Assembly: GCA_017857855.1 (NCBI GenBank)
Contig: JAFMCI010000015.1
Location: 1 to 40,823 of the forward strand
Length of the DNA stretch: 40,823 nucleotides
Direction of reading: 5' to 3'
From: Bacteroidia bacterium
Lineage (GTDB): Bacteria; Bacteroidota; Bacteroidia; NS11-12g; UBA9320
The translations under genes and the position numbers were made by a program. Position 1 is the stretch's first letter. Every line of letters begins with the position of its first letter. The notes beneath the pieces were generated by a model. The model was not told where the DNA came from. It worked only from the letters and a program-made list of their open reading frames with translations, and made no database searches. Shown here one piece after another: positions 15,157 to 23,689 of this stretch.

Positions 15157-16296
15157 TTAGTTTAGATATTGATGGATAAGAGCCTCGTATAATAATTCTC
15201 CTTGTATTGCGTATCCTTCCTTCGTAAAATGAATAAGATCTCCGCGTGCAAGTCCCTCATTTTTCCATTTTAAAATGGAATTACTTCCCCCCATTATTTC
15301 ATACCAATTCCAAACCGCTACATTTGTTTCTTTGGCAAGTTCCAAAAGCACATCCACAATTTTTTTAGCATTTGGGTTATCCTGTTTTTGATAGAAATGA
15401 TCTGATGGAGTTGTTAACAGTATCGAAGTAGTGGGATTATGGCTTCTTATTTTAGCAATTGTAGCTTCATAATTTTCTTTTATGCAAGACACGCAAAACC
15501 CATTACTTGTTCTGTACCCGTCATTTGTTCCAAAGCTTACAATAACCAAACTCGGGTTAAGATCGGCCGCTTGCTTCTCAAAATTTTGGCAATTTAAATA
15601 CTGAGCCAGCGTACTGCCATTTATGCCAATAGCGTGGTAAAGAATACCAGGATTTTCGTTTTCTAAAATGATTCCTTGTAAATCTGGAAGGTCTCCGTTT
15701 TCTGGAACGGGAGCAAATTGAAGGCTATCTTGCGCTTGGTCAAAATAAATTACGTTGCGATTTCCTTCGATTTGAGAATAATGACTTGAAAATTCCGTGG
15801 GTCTGAAGCTACCCTTATTGGTTAAAAAAGTCAACTTAGTAAATGCTGCGTAATTGTCTTCTTTTTTTGCTGCGTCAATGGTAAACTTAGCGTTACCCGA
15901 AGCAAAAAGAGTATATCCTGACATACCTACATCGCAATTGCTACTGTGTAAAAGGTCGCAATGACGCCAGACACCCTCATAACTAAAACCAATATCAAAC
16001 GCTCCATTTGTTTGGGCTATTCTGTAAGGAAAAACAAAACCTCTACCTGCATTCCCAAAACAATCTTGCATTTTTTTGCGAACGACACTGGTCATAAAAT
16101 CAGCCTGAATATGTGAATCGCCAATATGAATAATAGAAACAGTTTTGGTTTTCTGCATTTCCAAAGACTTTAAAGCCTCAAAAAAAGGTTGCAACGCCTT
16201 GGGATTGACTATTTCGTTATTGCGGTACGCCAGCTCAGAGCTATTAGAATATGACGAGACCATAATCAATACAAGTAAGTAGGCGTATTTAATCAT
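15157..16296 (-). CDS. SGNH/GDSL-family periplasmic esterase or acyltransferase
   Basis: A 379-residue exported protein, with a short signal peptide (MIKYAYLLVLIMVSSYSNSSELA). The catalytic blocks are GDSH at 59-62 (nucleophile Ser61), SFGTNDGY in the middle, and DLIH with Asp353/His356. Between the first and second blocks is an insert of nearly 190 residues that looks beta-rich, as in SGNH proteins that act on polysaccharides. It sits one base from manC and one base from the MBOAT gene. By analogy with PatB or AlgX it probably receives the acyl group exported by the MBOAT protein and places it on a glycan, or removes it. The direction cannot be told from sequence. Confidence 0.87.
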   Translation of the reverse strand: MIKYAYLLVLIMVSSYSNSSELAYRNNEIVNPKALQPFFEALKSLEMQKTKTVSIIHIGDSHIQADFMTSVVRKKMQDCFGNAGRGFVFPYRIAQTNGAFDIGFSYEGVWRHCDLLHSSNCDVGMSGYTLFASGNAKFTIDAAKKEDNYAAFTKLTFLTNKGSFRPTEFSSHYSQIEGNRNVIYFDQAQDSLQFAPVPENGDLPDLQGIILENENPGILYHAIGINGSTLAQYLNCQNFEKQAADLNPSLVIVSFGTNDGYRTSNGFCVSCIKENYEATIAKIRSHNPTTSILLTTPSDHFYQKQDNPNAKKIVDVLLELAKETNVAVWNWYEIMGGSNSILKWKNEGLARGDLIHFTKEGYAIQGELLYEALIHQYLN

Positions 16297-16297
16297 G

Positions 16298-17383
16298 TTA
16301 ACTATATTTTCCTCCGTATTTCTTCTTTATATCGGAAGATATTTTCTTGACTTCTTGCTCTTGGTCTGTTTTACAAATGAGTAAAGCATCGGCGGTATCT
16401 ATAACATAATAGCCATCTAAGTCATTGATTACGATTAGCTTATTACTATCACTTATAACTAAGTTGTTCGAAGAATTCGTGGCATGTAATGTTGCATTTA
16501 ATACGGTATTTATATCCTCATTAGCTATTTTTTCGTGAACACTTTTCCAGGTTCCCAAATCACTCCAGCCAAAATCTGAAGGTAAAACAAATACATTATC
16601 TGCCTTTTCTAAAAGACCATTATCTATAGATATACTTCCTATTTCAGTATATATTCTCTGAATATGTTCCGCTTCTATTGCCGTGTTATAAGCGCCTTTA
16701 CCTTCCGAAAAAGTTAAATCCATTTCAGGTAAGTGTTCATTAAGCGCTTTTAAAATAGAGGGAATGCTCCATACAAACATCCCGCTGTTCCAGAGAAAAT
16801 CACCACTTTCTATAAATTTTTCAGCTAACTCCATCGGAGGTTTTTCCGTAAAGGTTCTAACCTTATTTACACCTGAGCTTACTTCTTTTTCGTCAAATTG
16901 AATATAACCATACCCGGTATCTGGTCGGTGCGGTTTTAGTCCCAAGGTAATGAGTGCGTCATGCTCCTTTGCATACCTATGTGCAGTATGCATTTGGTTT
17001 ATAAAATTGGTAGTATCTTGAATAAGATGATCGCTTGGGGCTACAATGAGTACCCCGTCTTTCGATAATTCTGAGATTTTATGTGCTGCATAGGCAACGC
17101 AGGCTGCTGTATTTTTCCCAACTGGCTCACCCAGTATTTGATTCGAAGAAATTTCAGGCAACTGCTCTTTTACTAGATTTACATAGTCGCTATTGGTAAT
17201 TACAAATATGTTTTCGGGAAGCACTAGTAGCTTGTAACGATCATACGCATCCTGAATTAAGGTTTTGCCAGTACCCAGTATGTCTATAAACTGTTTAGGT
17301 TTGTGCTCTCTGCTAATAGGCCAAAATCTGCTTCCTATGCCTCCAGCTAAAATAATGGCATATGTATTTTTTAATTGTTTCAA
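16298..17383 (-). CDS. manC: Mannose-1-phosphate guanylyltransferase
   Basis: Makes GDP-mannose from mannose 1-phosphate and GTP, the donor for mannose, fucose and related sugars in surface glycans. The nucleotidyltransferase signature LAGGIGSRFWP is at 12-22, with PKQF at 29-32. Further motifs are VAPSDHLI, TGYGYIQF, EKP, WNSGMFVW and DFGWSDLGTW. At 361 residues it has only the transferase and the left-handed beta-helix part, without the fused phosphomannose isomerase domain found in many type II enzymes. The start is a TTG at 17383 that overlaps the kdsD stop as TTGA. No ATG lies near the conserved N-terminus, so translation is probably coupled to kdsD. Confidence 0.93.
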   Translation of the reverse strand: MKQLKNTYAIILAGGIGSRFWPISREHKPKQFIDILGTGKTLIQDAYDRYKLLVLPENIFVITNSDYVNLVKEQLPEISSNQILGEPVGKNTAACVAYAAHKISELSKDGVLIVAPSDHLIQDTTNFINQMHTAHRYAKEHDALITLGLKPHRPDTGYGYIQFDEKEVSSGVNKVRTFTEKPPMELAEKFIESGDFLWNSGMFVWSIPSILKALNEHLPEMDLTFSEGKGAYNTAIEAEHIQRIYTEIGSISIDNGLLEKADNVFVLPSDFGWSDLGTWKSVHEKIANEDINTVLNATLHATNSSNNLVISDSNKLIVINDLDGYYVIDTADALLICKTDQEQEVKKISSDIKKKYGGKYS

Positions 17384-18345
17384 ATCAGTCCTTCCTTAAT
17401 TAAATCTTGTATGTGCACCAAGCCAAAGTCATTGTCTTCATTTAATACAATGAGATGATTTATTTTCCTTTCTCTGATATAGTCAACACCATCTATTGCA
17501 AGAGTATCGCTTTGGATAGTAGTTGGATCTGGCGTCATAATATCTCTGGCAACAAAGCTACCTATGTTGGAATGGTTGGCAAGCATTCTTCTCAAATCAC
17601 CGTCTGTAATAATACCAACCAAGGCGCTATCCTTTGTAACTAAAACAGCACCTAACCTACCTTTAGTCATTGCTAGTATGCATTCTGATAAGCTAGCGTT
17701 TTCTGCAACAGTAGGTCTTGCATTGGCTTGAGCCATTTCGCCTAAGGTTAAATATAACTTTTTCCCAAGAGCACCACCGGGGTGATACTTCGCAAAATCG
17801 TCTGACTTAAAATCCCTGCATTTGATGAGTGCCACAGCTAAAGCATCGCCCATCGCCATTTGAGCAGTAGTACTTGTAGTAGGCGCCAAATTATTAGGGC
17901 AAGCTTCAGCATCTACAGTGGTATCTAAAACATAAGTACTGTTAAGCGCCAGATAGGAATCTAAATTCCCAACCATGCCTATTAGTATATTGTTATTTTT
18001 AATGATTAACGGTGCAAGTGCCTTTATTTCTGGGCTATTACCACTTTTAGAGATGCAAATAACCAGGTCATCTTGTTGTATCATTCCCAAGTCTCCGTGT
18101 ATGGCATCAGCGGCGTGCATATAAAGCGCTGGTGTACCTGTACTATTAAAGGTAGCTACTATTTTTTGGGCTATTATGGCACTCTTGCCTATGCCCGTAA
18201 TTACAACTCTCCCTTTTATTTTCAAGATATCTTCTACAGCTTTACTAAAGTTCTCATTTAACAAGGTACTTAGCTTTTGCAAGCTAGCGCTTTCCATAAG
18301 GATAGTATTTGTCCCTATTTGAAGTATTTCGGTAGATTTTAACAC
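17380..18345 (-). CDS. kdsD: Arabinose-5-phosphate isomerase (KdsD/KpsF/GutQ family)
   Basis: Interconverts ribulose 5-phosphate and arabinose 5-phosphate, the first step to Kdo. The 321-residue protein has a SIS domain (ITGIGKSAIIAQKIVATFNSTGTP, MHAADAIHGDLGM, SKSGNSPEIKAL, APTTSTTAQMAMGDALAVAL) and a pair of CBS domains (ITDGDLRRML; HLIVLNEDNDFGLVHIQDL). Start: GTG at 18345. An ATG 48 bases inside is possible, but the upstream residues align with the normal N-terminal helix of the family. It is the first gene of a tight four-gene operon with manC, SGNH and MBOAT genes. No Kdo synthase gene is in the window. Confidence 0.92.
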   Translation of the reverse strand: MLKSTEILQIGTNTILMESASLQKLSTLLNENFSKAVEDILKIKGRVVITGIGKSAIIAQKIVATFNSTGTPALYMHAADAIHGDLGMIQQDDLVICISKSGNSPEIKALAPLIIKNNNILIGMVGNLDSYLALNSTYVLDTTVDAEACPNNLAPTTSTTAQMAMGDALAVALIKCRDFKSDDFAKYHPGGALGKKLYLTLGEMAQANARPTVAENASLSECILAMTKGRLGAVLVTKDSALVGIITDGDLRRMLANHSNIGSFVARDIMTPDPTTIQSDTLAIDGVDYIRERKINHLIVLNEDNDFGLVHIQDLIKEGLI

Positions 18346-18442
18346 GATATTTTATGCAAATTAAAAATTTATTTCTTCAAGTGGTGTAAGTTGCCGTATA
18401 TTAGTCCGACATTTAGAAGAATATAGATAGAGAAGAGAAAAA

Positions 18443-20635
18443 ATGGCATCTGAAGTTGTTGATTTGAAGAAGAGTTTAAAGGAGTTTTTTGGTTTTGACT
18501 CGTTTAAAGGAATGCAGGAGGAGGTAATCTCAACCATTATGAAAGGCAATGATTGCTTCGTAATCATGCCCACTGGAGCAGGAAAATCGTTGTGTTACCA
18601 GTTGCCTGCTTTGATTTGTCCGGGCACAGCAATTATTATATCCCCACTGATAGCCCTTATGAAAAATCAAGTGGACGCAATACGGGGATTTGGAGATAGT
18701 GATGCAGTAGCACACTTTCTAAACTCATCGCTTACCAAAACACAAACTGATAAGGTGAAATCGGACGTAAGTTCTGGTAAAACCAAAATGCTATACGTAG
18801 CACCTGAAACCCTAAAAAAAGACGAAACAATAGAATTTTTAAGATCCGTTCAAGTAAGTTTTGTTGCGGTGGATGAAGCGCATTGTATCTCAGAATGGGG
18901 TCATGATTTTCGTCCGGAATATCGCCGTATTAAGCAAATTGTAAAAGAAATAGATGATGTGCCTATGGTGGCACTTACGGCTACGGCTACTCCTAAAGTG
19001 CAAATGGATATTCAAAAAAGCTTGAATATGCTCGACGCACAAGTGTTTAAATCATCTTTCAACCGAGGTAACCTTTTTTATGAGGTAATGCCCAAGGGAA
19101 GCAAGGCGCAAACCATGAAAGACCTTATCTCGTTTGTAAATAAACGAAGAGGACAAAGTGGGATTATATATTGCCTAAGCCGCAAAAAGACGGAAGACGT
19201 TGCAGAAATACTGCTCGCTAACGGCATCAATGCGCTGCCTTACCACGCCGGACTTGACGCTAAAACAAGAGCTGGAAACCAAGATAAATTTTTGATGGAA
19301 GATGCAGATGTAATCTGTGCAACCATCGCCTTTGGTATGGGCATAGATAAGCCAGATGTACGATTTGTGATTCATTATGATGTACCTAAATCGCTTGAAG
19401 GATACTACCAAGAAACCGGAAGAGCCGGTAGGGACGGTTTAGAAGGCGACTGTGTTTTGTTCTACAATCCGAAAGATACCGAAAAATTAGAAAAGTTTTT
19501 AAAAGATAAACCCGTAGCTGAGCGAGAAATAGGTACACAACTCATCTCAGAAATGGCCTATTTTGCCGAGTCGTCTCAATGTAGACGAAAATCACTCCTG
19601 CATTACTTTGGTGAAAATTTCAATGCAGACAAATGCGACAAAATGTGTGATAACTGCCGTAATCCAAAAGACACCATCGAAGTAACCAAAGAAATGGTCA
19701 TGGCACTTAGAACAATAGAACATACCGCAGGAAAAGTAGCCATAAAGCACGTTATTGAAATCTTGATTGGCAAATCCTCTCAAGAAGTAAAAGCCTATAA
19801 ACATGACAAGTTTGAGTTTTTTGGAAAAGGGAAAGAAAAAGGGGCTAACTTCTGGAAAACCGTAATTCGATATGCTCAAATCAACAATTACATTGTCAAA
19901 AACATAGAATTGTACGGCCTGCTTTCCATAAGCGAAGAAGGTTTAGCATATATCCAAAATCCTACTAGAATTGACCTAGCACAAGATCGTGAATTTGAAG
20001 CAATCAGCGATTCAGATTTTGATAATATACAACTTGAAGCCGTTTTCGATCAAAGACTCTACAGCCAACTTAAAGAACTGCAAAAAGAGGTTGCCAAAGA
20101 AATGGGCCTCCCTCCTTATGTAATTTTTCAGCAAACTTCCTTGGAAGATATGGCATTTAAATATCCTATCACCATAGAGGAAATGGAAAATATAACAGGG
20201 GTAGGTAAAAATAAAGCAAGAAAGTTTGGTACAAAATTCATTGAACTTATTGCTCAGTATGTAGAGACTTATGAAATAGATCGTCCAGATGACCTAGTAC
20301 TTAAGTCTGTGGTCAATAAAAGCGCACGTAAAATACATATCATACAAAATATTGATAAAAAAGTGCCTTTGGAGGATATAGCTAAGGGACAAGGTTTAGA
20401 TTATGAGGAGCTACTCGAAGAACTCGAAGCCATTGTCTACTCTGGAACCCAAGTAGATCTTATGTATTACATCGATGAGCTGATAGATGACGAAGGTCGA
20501 GAAGATATTTACGATTACTTGAAATCTGATGATACAGGAAGTATTGACGCCGCAGTAAATGCTTATGATGGAGAGTTTTCTCATGAAGAAATGAAAGTAT
20601 TTCAAATACAATTCATGAGCGATGTTGCAAATTAA
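18443..20635 (+). CDS. recQ: RecQ DNA helicase with long C-terminal extension
   Basis: An ATP-dependent 3'-5' helicase for recombination and fork repair. Motif I PTGAGKS is at 43-49, DEAH at 144-147 followed by the RecQ aromatic loop CISEWGHDFRPEY, and motif VI QETGRAGRDG at 323-332. The RecQ zinc-binding cysteines are Cys380, Cys398, Cys402 and Cys405. A winged-helix RQC region follows (KVAIKHVIEILIGK, KFEFFGKGKEKGANFW), then an HRDC domain at about 535-612 (MGLPPYVIFQQTSLEDMA, MENITGVGKNKARKFG). The last ~115 residues form an acidic helical extension (RKIHIIQNIDKKVPLEDIAKGQ, LMYYIDELIDDEGREDIYDYL) that E. coli RecQ lacks. The gene's last codons overlap the promoter of the tRNA-Gln gene. Confidence 0.96.
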   Translation: MASEVVDLKKSLKEFFGFDSFKGMQEEVISTIMKGNDCFVIMPTGAGKSLCYQLPALICPGTAIIISPLIALMKNQVDAIRGFGDSDAVAHFLNSSLTKTQTDKVKSDVSSGKTKMLYVAPETLKKDETIEFLRSVQVSFVAVDEAHCISEWGHDFRPEYRRIKQIVKEIDDVPMVALTATATPKVQMDIQKSLNMLDAQVFKSSFNRGNLFYEVMPKGSKAQTMKDLISFVNKRRGQSGIIYCLSRKKTEDVAEILLANGINALPYHAGLDAKTRAGNQDKFLMEDADVICATIAFGMGIDKPDVRFVIHYDVPKSLEGYYQETGRAGRDGLEGDCVLFYNPKDTEKLEKFLKDKPVAEREIGTQLISEMAYFAESSQCRRKSLLHYFGENFNADKCDKMCDNCRNPKDTIEVTKEMVMALRTIEHTAGKVAIKHVIEILIGKSSQEVKAYKHDKFEFFGKGKEKGANFWKTVIRYAQINNYIVKNIELYGLLSISEEGLAYIQNPTRIDLAQDREFEAISDSDFDNIQLEAVFDQRLYSQLKELQKEVAKEMGLPPYVIFQQTSLEDMAFKYPITIEEMENITGVGKNKARKFGTKFIELIAQYVETYEIDRPDDLVLKSVVNKSARKIHIIQNIDKKVPLEDIAKGQGLDYEELLEELEAIVYSGTQVDLMYYIDELIDDEGREDIYDYLKSDDTGSIDAAVNAYDGEFSHEEMKVFQIQFMSDVAN

Positions 20636-20654
20636 AAATATCTAATTAAATTTG
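20625..20654 (+). promoter_or_regulatory. Promoter of tRNA-Gln
   Basis: TTG at 20625-20627, a 19-base spacer and TAAATTTG at 20647-20654, a full match to the Bacteroidota consensus with ideal spacing. It overlaps the end and stop codon of recQ. The mature tRNA begins 10 bases after the element, so the 5' leader is only a few bases. Confidence 0.75.
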
Positions 20655-20663
20655 CACCCGAAT

Positions 20664-20739
20664 TGGCCGATGGTGTAACTGGCAACACGTCTGTTTTTGG
20701 TACAGAAGAGTCCAGGTTCGAAACCTGGTCGGCCAACCA
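20664..20739 (+). tRNA. tRNA-Gln (anticodon TTG), CCA encoded
   Basis: A complete cloverleaf. The acceptor stem TGGCCGA (20664-20670) pairs with TCGGCCA (20729-20735). The D stem is GTGT with ACAC, and the anticodon stem TCTGT with ACAGA around the loop TTTTGGT, giving anticodon TTG at 20697-20699. The T arm is CCAGG-TTCGAAA-CCTGG. The discriminator is A20736 and the CCA tail (20737-20739) is encoded in the DNA. It has its own promoter upstream and a hairpin terminator 10 bases downstream. Confidence 0.95.
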
Positions 20740-20748
20740 AAGTGAGAG

Positions 20749-20779
20749 AAAGAGGTTCTTTTAACCTCTTTTTCTTTTT
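20749..20779 (+). terminator. Intrinsic terminator of tRNA-Gln
   Basis: A 9-bp stem AAAGAGGTT (20749-20757) with AACCTCTTT (20763-20771) and a CTTTT loop, followed by a T-rich run TTCTTTTT. It lies 10 bases after the CCA end of the tRNA. Confidence 0.85.
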
Positions 20780-20853
20780 ACTATAGAGCGTAAAAAACTC
20801 AATAGTTTATGATAACCCTTTTGAAGAAAAAGGGGTGACAGTAAAACAACGAT

Positions 20854-21825
20854 ATGCCCTCTTTTATTAATAAAGTCAAAATATTTGCCGGATCCGGCTC
20901 AGAACCACTCGCAGAGAAAATCGCTCTCGCTTACGGTCAAAAATTAGGTACAGTTACAGTTAACATTTTTAGTGATGGCGAATTCCAACCGTGTATTGAT
21001 GAAAGTGTGCGTGGATGTGATGTATTTATCATTCAGTCTACCATGCCTCCTGCAGATAACCTAATGGAGCTGCTCATGCTTATCGATGCGGCTAAAAGAG
21101 CATCTGCACACAAGGTAGTTGCCGTTATTCCTTACTTCGGATTAGCTAGACAAGACAGAAAAGATAAACCGCGCGTTCCTATTAGTTCTAAAATGGTGGC
21201 AAACATTCTTACCGCCGCCGGTGCAGACCGCGTAATGACCATGGATTTACACGCACCTCAAATACAAGGATTTTTTGATATACCGGTGGACCACTTGGAT
21301 TCTACCGTAATCTTTATTCCTTATATCAAAAGTTTACAAACACCTGACCTTGTACTTGCAGCCCCTGATGTGGGAGCTACTAAGAGAGTGAGAGAATTTG
21401 CTAAGTTCCTGGGTACTGAAATGGTGATTTGCGACAAAGCGCGTAAAAGAGCTAATGAAATCGCTTCGATGACTGTAATAGGAGACGTAGCAGGAAAAGA
21501 TGTAGTGCTCATAGACGATATATGCGACACAGCCAACACTTTGTGCAAAGCTGCAGCGCTTATCAAGGAACAAGGTGCTAAATCAGTACGAGCAGTGTGC
21601 ACGCATCCCGTGTTGAGCGGTAAAGCCTACGAAAATTTAGAAAACTCTGTGCTCGAAGAAATCATACTTTGCGACACCATTCCTATTAAACCAGGGAATT
21701 ATAACAAAATAAAAGTGTTAAGCGTAGACAGACTGTTTGCGAATGCCATTAGAAATGTATCCGAGTTCGAATCTATCAGCTCGTTGTTTAACGTATCTGA
21801 TACCTATCAACCAGAATTAATTTAA
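20854..21825 (+). CDS. prs: Ribose-phosphate pyrophosphokinase (PRPP synthetase)
   Basis: Makes phosphoribosyl pyrophosphate from ribose 5-phosphate and ATP, the precursor for nucleotides, histidine and NAD. The 323-residue length is typical of class I enzymes. Motifs are FSDGEF at 39-44, the flexible loop YFGLARQDRKDKPRVPIS (94-111), DLHAPQIQGFF at 131-141, the catalytic lysine region CDKARKR (Lys195) and the PRPP-binding loop DDICDTANT at 221-229. The leader (20780-20853) has a 7-bp hairpin (CCCTTTT with AAAAGGG, 20816-20834) of unknown meaning. rplY follows after 25 bases, so the two are probably one operon, an order also found in other Bacteroidota. Confidence 0.95.
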   Translation: MPSFINKVKIFAGSGSEPLAEKIALAYGQKLGTVTVNIFSDGEFQPCIDESVRGCDVFIIQSTMPPADNLMELLMLIDAAKRASAHKVVAVIPYFGLARQDRKDKPRVPISSKMVANILTAAGADRVMTMDLHAPQIQGFFDIPVDHLDSTVIFIPYIKSLQTPDLVLAAPDVGATKRVREFAKFLGTEMVICDKARKRANEIASMTVIGDVAGKDVVLIDDICDTANTLCKAAALIKEQGAKSVRAVCTHPVLSGKAYENLENSVLEEIILCDTIPIKPGNYNKIKVLSVDRLFANAIRNVSEFESISSLFNVSDTYQPELI

Positions 21826-21850
21826 CAATAACGATTTTAATATTTAGAAA

Positions 21851-22474
21851 ATGAAAGTAATCGCACTAAAAGGTGAAGTTAGAGACGCATTAGGAAAGTC
21901 GTCTAACAAAAAACTAAGAACCGAAGGTAAAGTACCTTGTGTTATTTATGGAAAAGGTGAAAATCATCACTTTTCAGTTTATCAAGCTGATTTTAAGCAT
22001 TTAGTATACACACCTAACACGTATCTAGTAAAACTAGAAGTAGGAAATATGGTAAAGTTAGCTAAAGTTCAAGAACTTCAGTTTGAGCCAGTATCGGAAG
22101 ATATTATGCATGCAGATTTTATGGAGGTAACTGCCGATAGCCCTATCTCTATACCTGTGCCTGTAAAAATAGTAGGCAACTCTCCTGGTGTAAGAGCCGG
22201 TGGTAAGCTTCAACTTAAAATCAAAAAACTTACTGTAAAAGGTTTAATAGCTGATTTACCTGAGTATATCGAAGTAAATATCGATAAGTTACAAATAGGT
22301 AAAAGTGTTAAGGTTGGTGAAATTAACGTAGAGAATCTTACTTTACTGGATTCACCTAACAACTCTATCGTTTCTGTAATCGTAACTAGAGCTGCAAGAA
22401 GCGCGGCTGGAGCTGGCGTAACAGCAGATGACGATGAAGAAGAGACTGCTGCAGAAGAAACTGCTGCAGAATAA
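21851..22474 (+). CDS. rplY: Ribosomal protein bL25, long Ctc form
   Basis: A large-subunit protein that binds 5S rRNA. The N-terminal L25 beta-barrel (about 1-92: LRTEGKVPCVIYGKGENHHFSV, VKLAKVQELQFEPVSEDIMHADFMEV) is followed by the TL5/Ctc C-terminal domain (about 95-185: IPVPVKIVGNSPGVRAGGKLQ, PEYIEVNIDKLQIGKSVKVGEI). The final ~20 residues are acidic and alanine-rich (ADDDEEETAAEETAAE), a common feature in this phylum. It is co-directional with prs and closed by a strong terminator. Confidence 0.94.
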   Translation: MKVIALKGEVRDALGKSSNKKLRTEGKVPCVIYGKGENHHFSVYQADFKHLVYTPNTYLVKLEVGNMVKLAKVQELQFEPVSEDIMHADFMEVTADSPISIPVPVKIVGNSPGVRAGGKLQLKIKKLTVKGLIADLPEYIEVNIDKLQIGKSVKVGEINVENLTLLDSPNNSIVSVIVTRAARSAAGAGVTADDDEEETAAEETAAE

Positions 22475-22488
22475 TTTCTGATTCATAT

Positions 22489-22536
22489 AAAACTAAAAAA
22501 TCCCCTAATCTTTCGATTAGGGGATTTTTTAGTTTT
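22489..22536. terminator. Strong bidirectional terminator between rplY and the SDR gene
   Basis: Arms 22489-22510 and 22515-22536 form a perfect 22-bp stem with a TTTC tetraloop. The flanks are A-rich on the left and T-rich on the right, so it works on both strands: for rplY (plus) and for the epimerase gene at 22639-23649 (minus). Confidence 0.88.
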
Positions 22537-22638
22537 GTAATTTACGTAAAAGTCGGAGCATTATTTTAGAAATCCCCCTTGAGAGGGCCAAAACTATTCG
22601 CGAGACATTGCTCTTACGCTATTTAAAGTAATCACAGG

Positions 22639-23649
22639 TTACCGAGCATGAGACATTCTAACTACACTCACCGCCTCCTTCACCACTTCTTCTATATTTT
22701 CAAACTCAAAATTCAAGGCTTTCTTAATTTTAGCATTATCAAAATAGTTTTGAGAAACACTGGCTCTCACCGTTTCTTTACTTAACATTCCACGAAGGCC
22801 CAAAAACTCTTTAATAGCCATTATACCATAGACCGCCTTATAGAGAAATCCCTTAATCTCGATACTGGGATTTTTAGTTCCCAATGCCTTGGTCATATAA
22901 TCCGCCACCTCCTTAAAACGTTTATTCTCACTCACTACTATAAAGCGCTCGCCAGTTATATCTGAAAGGCACAACTGCTCTGCTATGCGCGCGACATCCT
23001 TTACGCCCACCCAGCCCGTTACGCCATTGCTATAGAAGGGAAAGCCTGACGAGGCATTCTTAAATAATTGATTAGATCCTTTATTCCAATCGCCGTAACC
23101 CAAAATAATACCCGGGTTTATCGCTACTACCGAAAGTCCCTCTTCTTGAGCCCTCCATAACTCGCACTCTCCTAAGTGCTTTGTAAATCCATAGTTACTG
23201 TGCGGCAATTCATTATCCCACTCGGCATCTTCGGTAACCAGCGAAGCATTACCTTTTTTTGAAATAGCAGCTATACTGCTGCAATACAACAGTTTTTTTA
23301 CCCCAACATCCATCGCTACATTTACCACATGGGCAGTATAGCTATGATTTATTCGGATTAATTTTTTAAAATCTCGTTTTAGGTAAGAAATTACGCCCGC
23401 CAAATGCATGACGTAATCCACGCCATTAAAACTTTCTTGTAAACCAACAATATCAAATAACTCACACGGATGCCAGGTTAGATTATCATATTCCACAGGC
23501 GAGAGGTCATAGCATTCTTTTACCTTGTTAAACTCTGCTAAGCTAGACGAAGGCCGCATAATAGCGCGGACCGTATGCCCATTTTTGAGTAAGTGATGTA
23601 TAATATGTACACCCAGAAATCCATTGGCACCCGTTATGGCAAAAATCAC
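22639..23649 (-). CDS. NAD(P)-dependent epimerase/dehydratase (extended SDR family)
   Basis: A 336-residue Rossmann-fold protein. The nucleotide-binding motif TGANGFLG is at 6-13, MHLAGVISYLKRD near 96, the serine region LLYCSSIAAI, and the catalytic YGFTK (YxxxK) near 173. The NPGIILGYGDW segment and the C-terminal substrate part resemble dihydroflavonol-4-reductase-like SDRs, a broad group acting on sugars, sterols or small carbonyls; the substrate is not predictable. Translation starts at a GTG at 23649, because no ATG precedes the beta strand of the fold. It is divergent from the arginase-fold gene with a 40-base spacer. Confidence 0.85.
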   Translation of the reverse strand: MIFAITGANGFLGVHIIHHLLKNGHTVRAIMRPSSSLAEFNKVKECYDLSPVEYDNLTWHPCELFDIVGLQESFNGVDYVMHLAGVISYLKRDFKKLIRINHSYTAHVVNVAMDVGVKKLLYCSSIAAISKKGNASLVTEDAEWDNELPHSNYGFTKHLGECELWRAQEEGLSVVAINPGIILGYGDWNKGSNQLFKNASSGFPFYSNGVTGWVGVKDVARIAEQLCLSDITGERFIVVSENKRFKEVADYMTKALGTKNPSIEIKGFLYKAVYGIMAIKEFLGLRGMLSKETVRASVSQNYFDNAKIKKALNFEFENIEEVVKEAVSVVRMSHAR

Positions 23650-23662
23650 GATTAGCTTGCTT

Positions 23663-23670
23663 TATTTTTG
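23663..23670 (+). promoter_or_regulatory. -7 promoter element (TATTTTTG) for the arginase-fold gene
   Basis: A perfect TAnnTTTG, 19 bases upstream of the ATG at 23690. No TTG lies at the usual distance upstream, so this rests on the -7 element alone. Confidence 0.4.
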
Positions 23671-23689
23671 TAAGCTACGAATATATTTA

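Noticed and set aside
20816-20834. Hairpin in the prs leader, considered as a riboswitch or attenuator
   Set aside because: Only 7 bp and without a T run or a recognisable aptamer; mentioned in the gene entry only.
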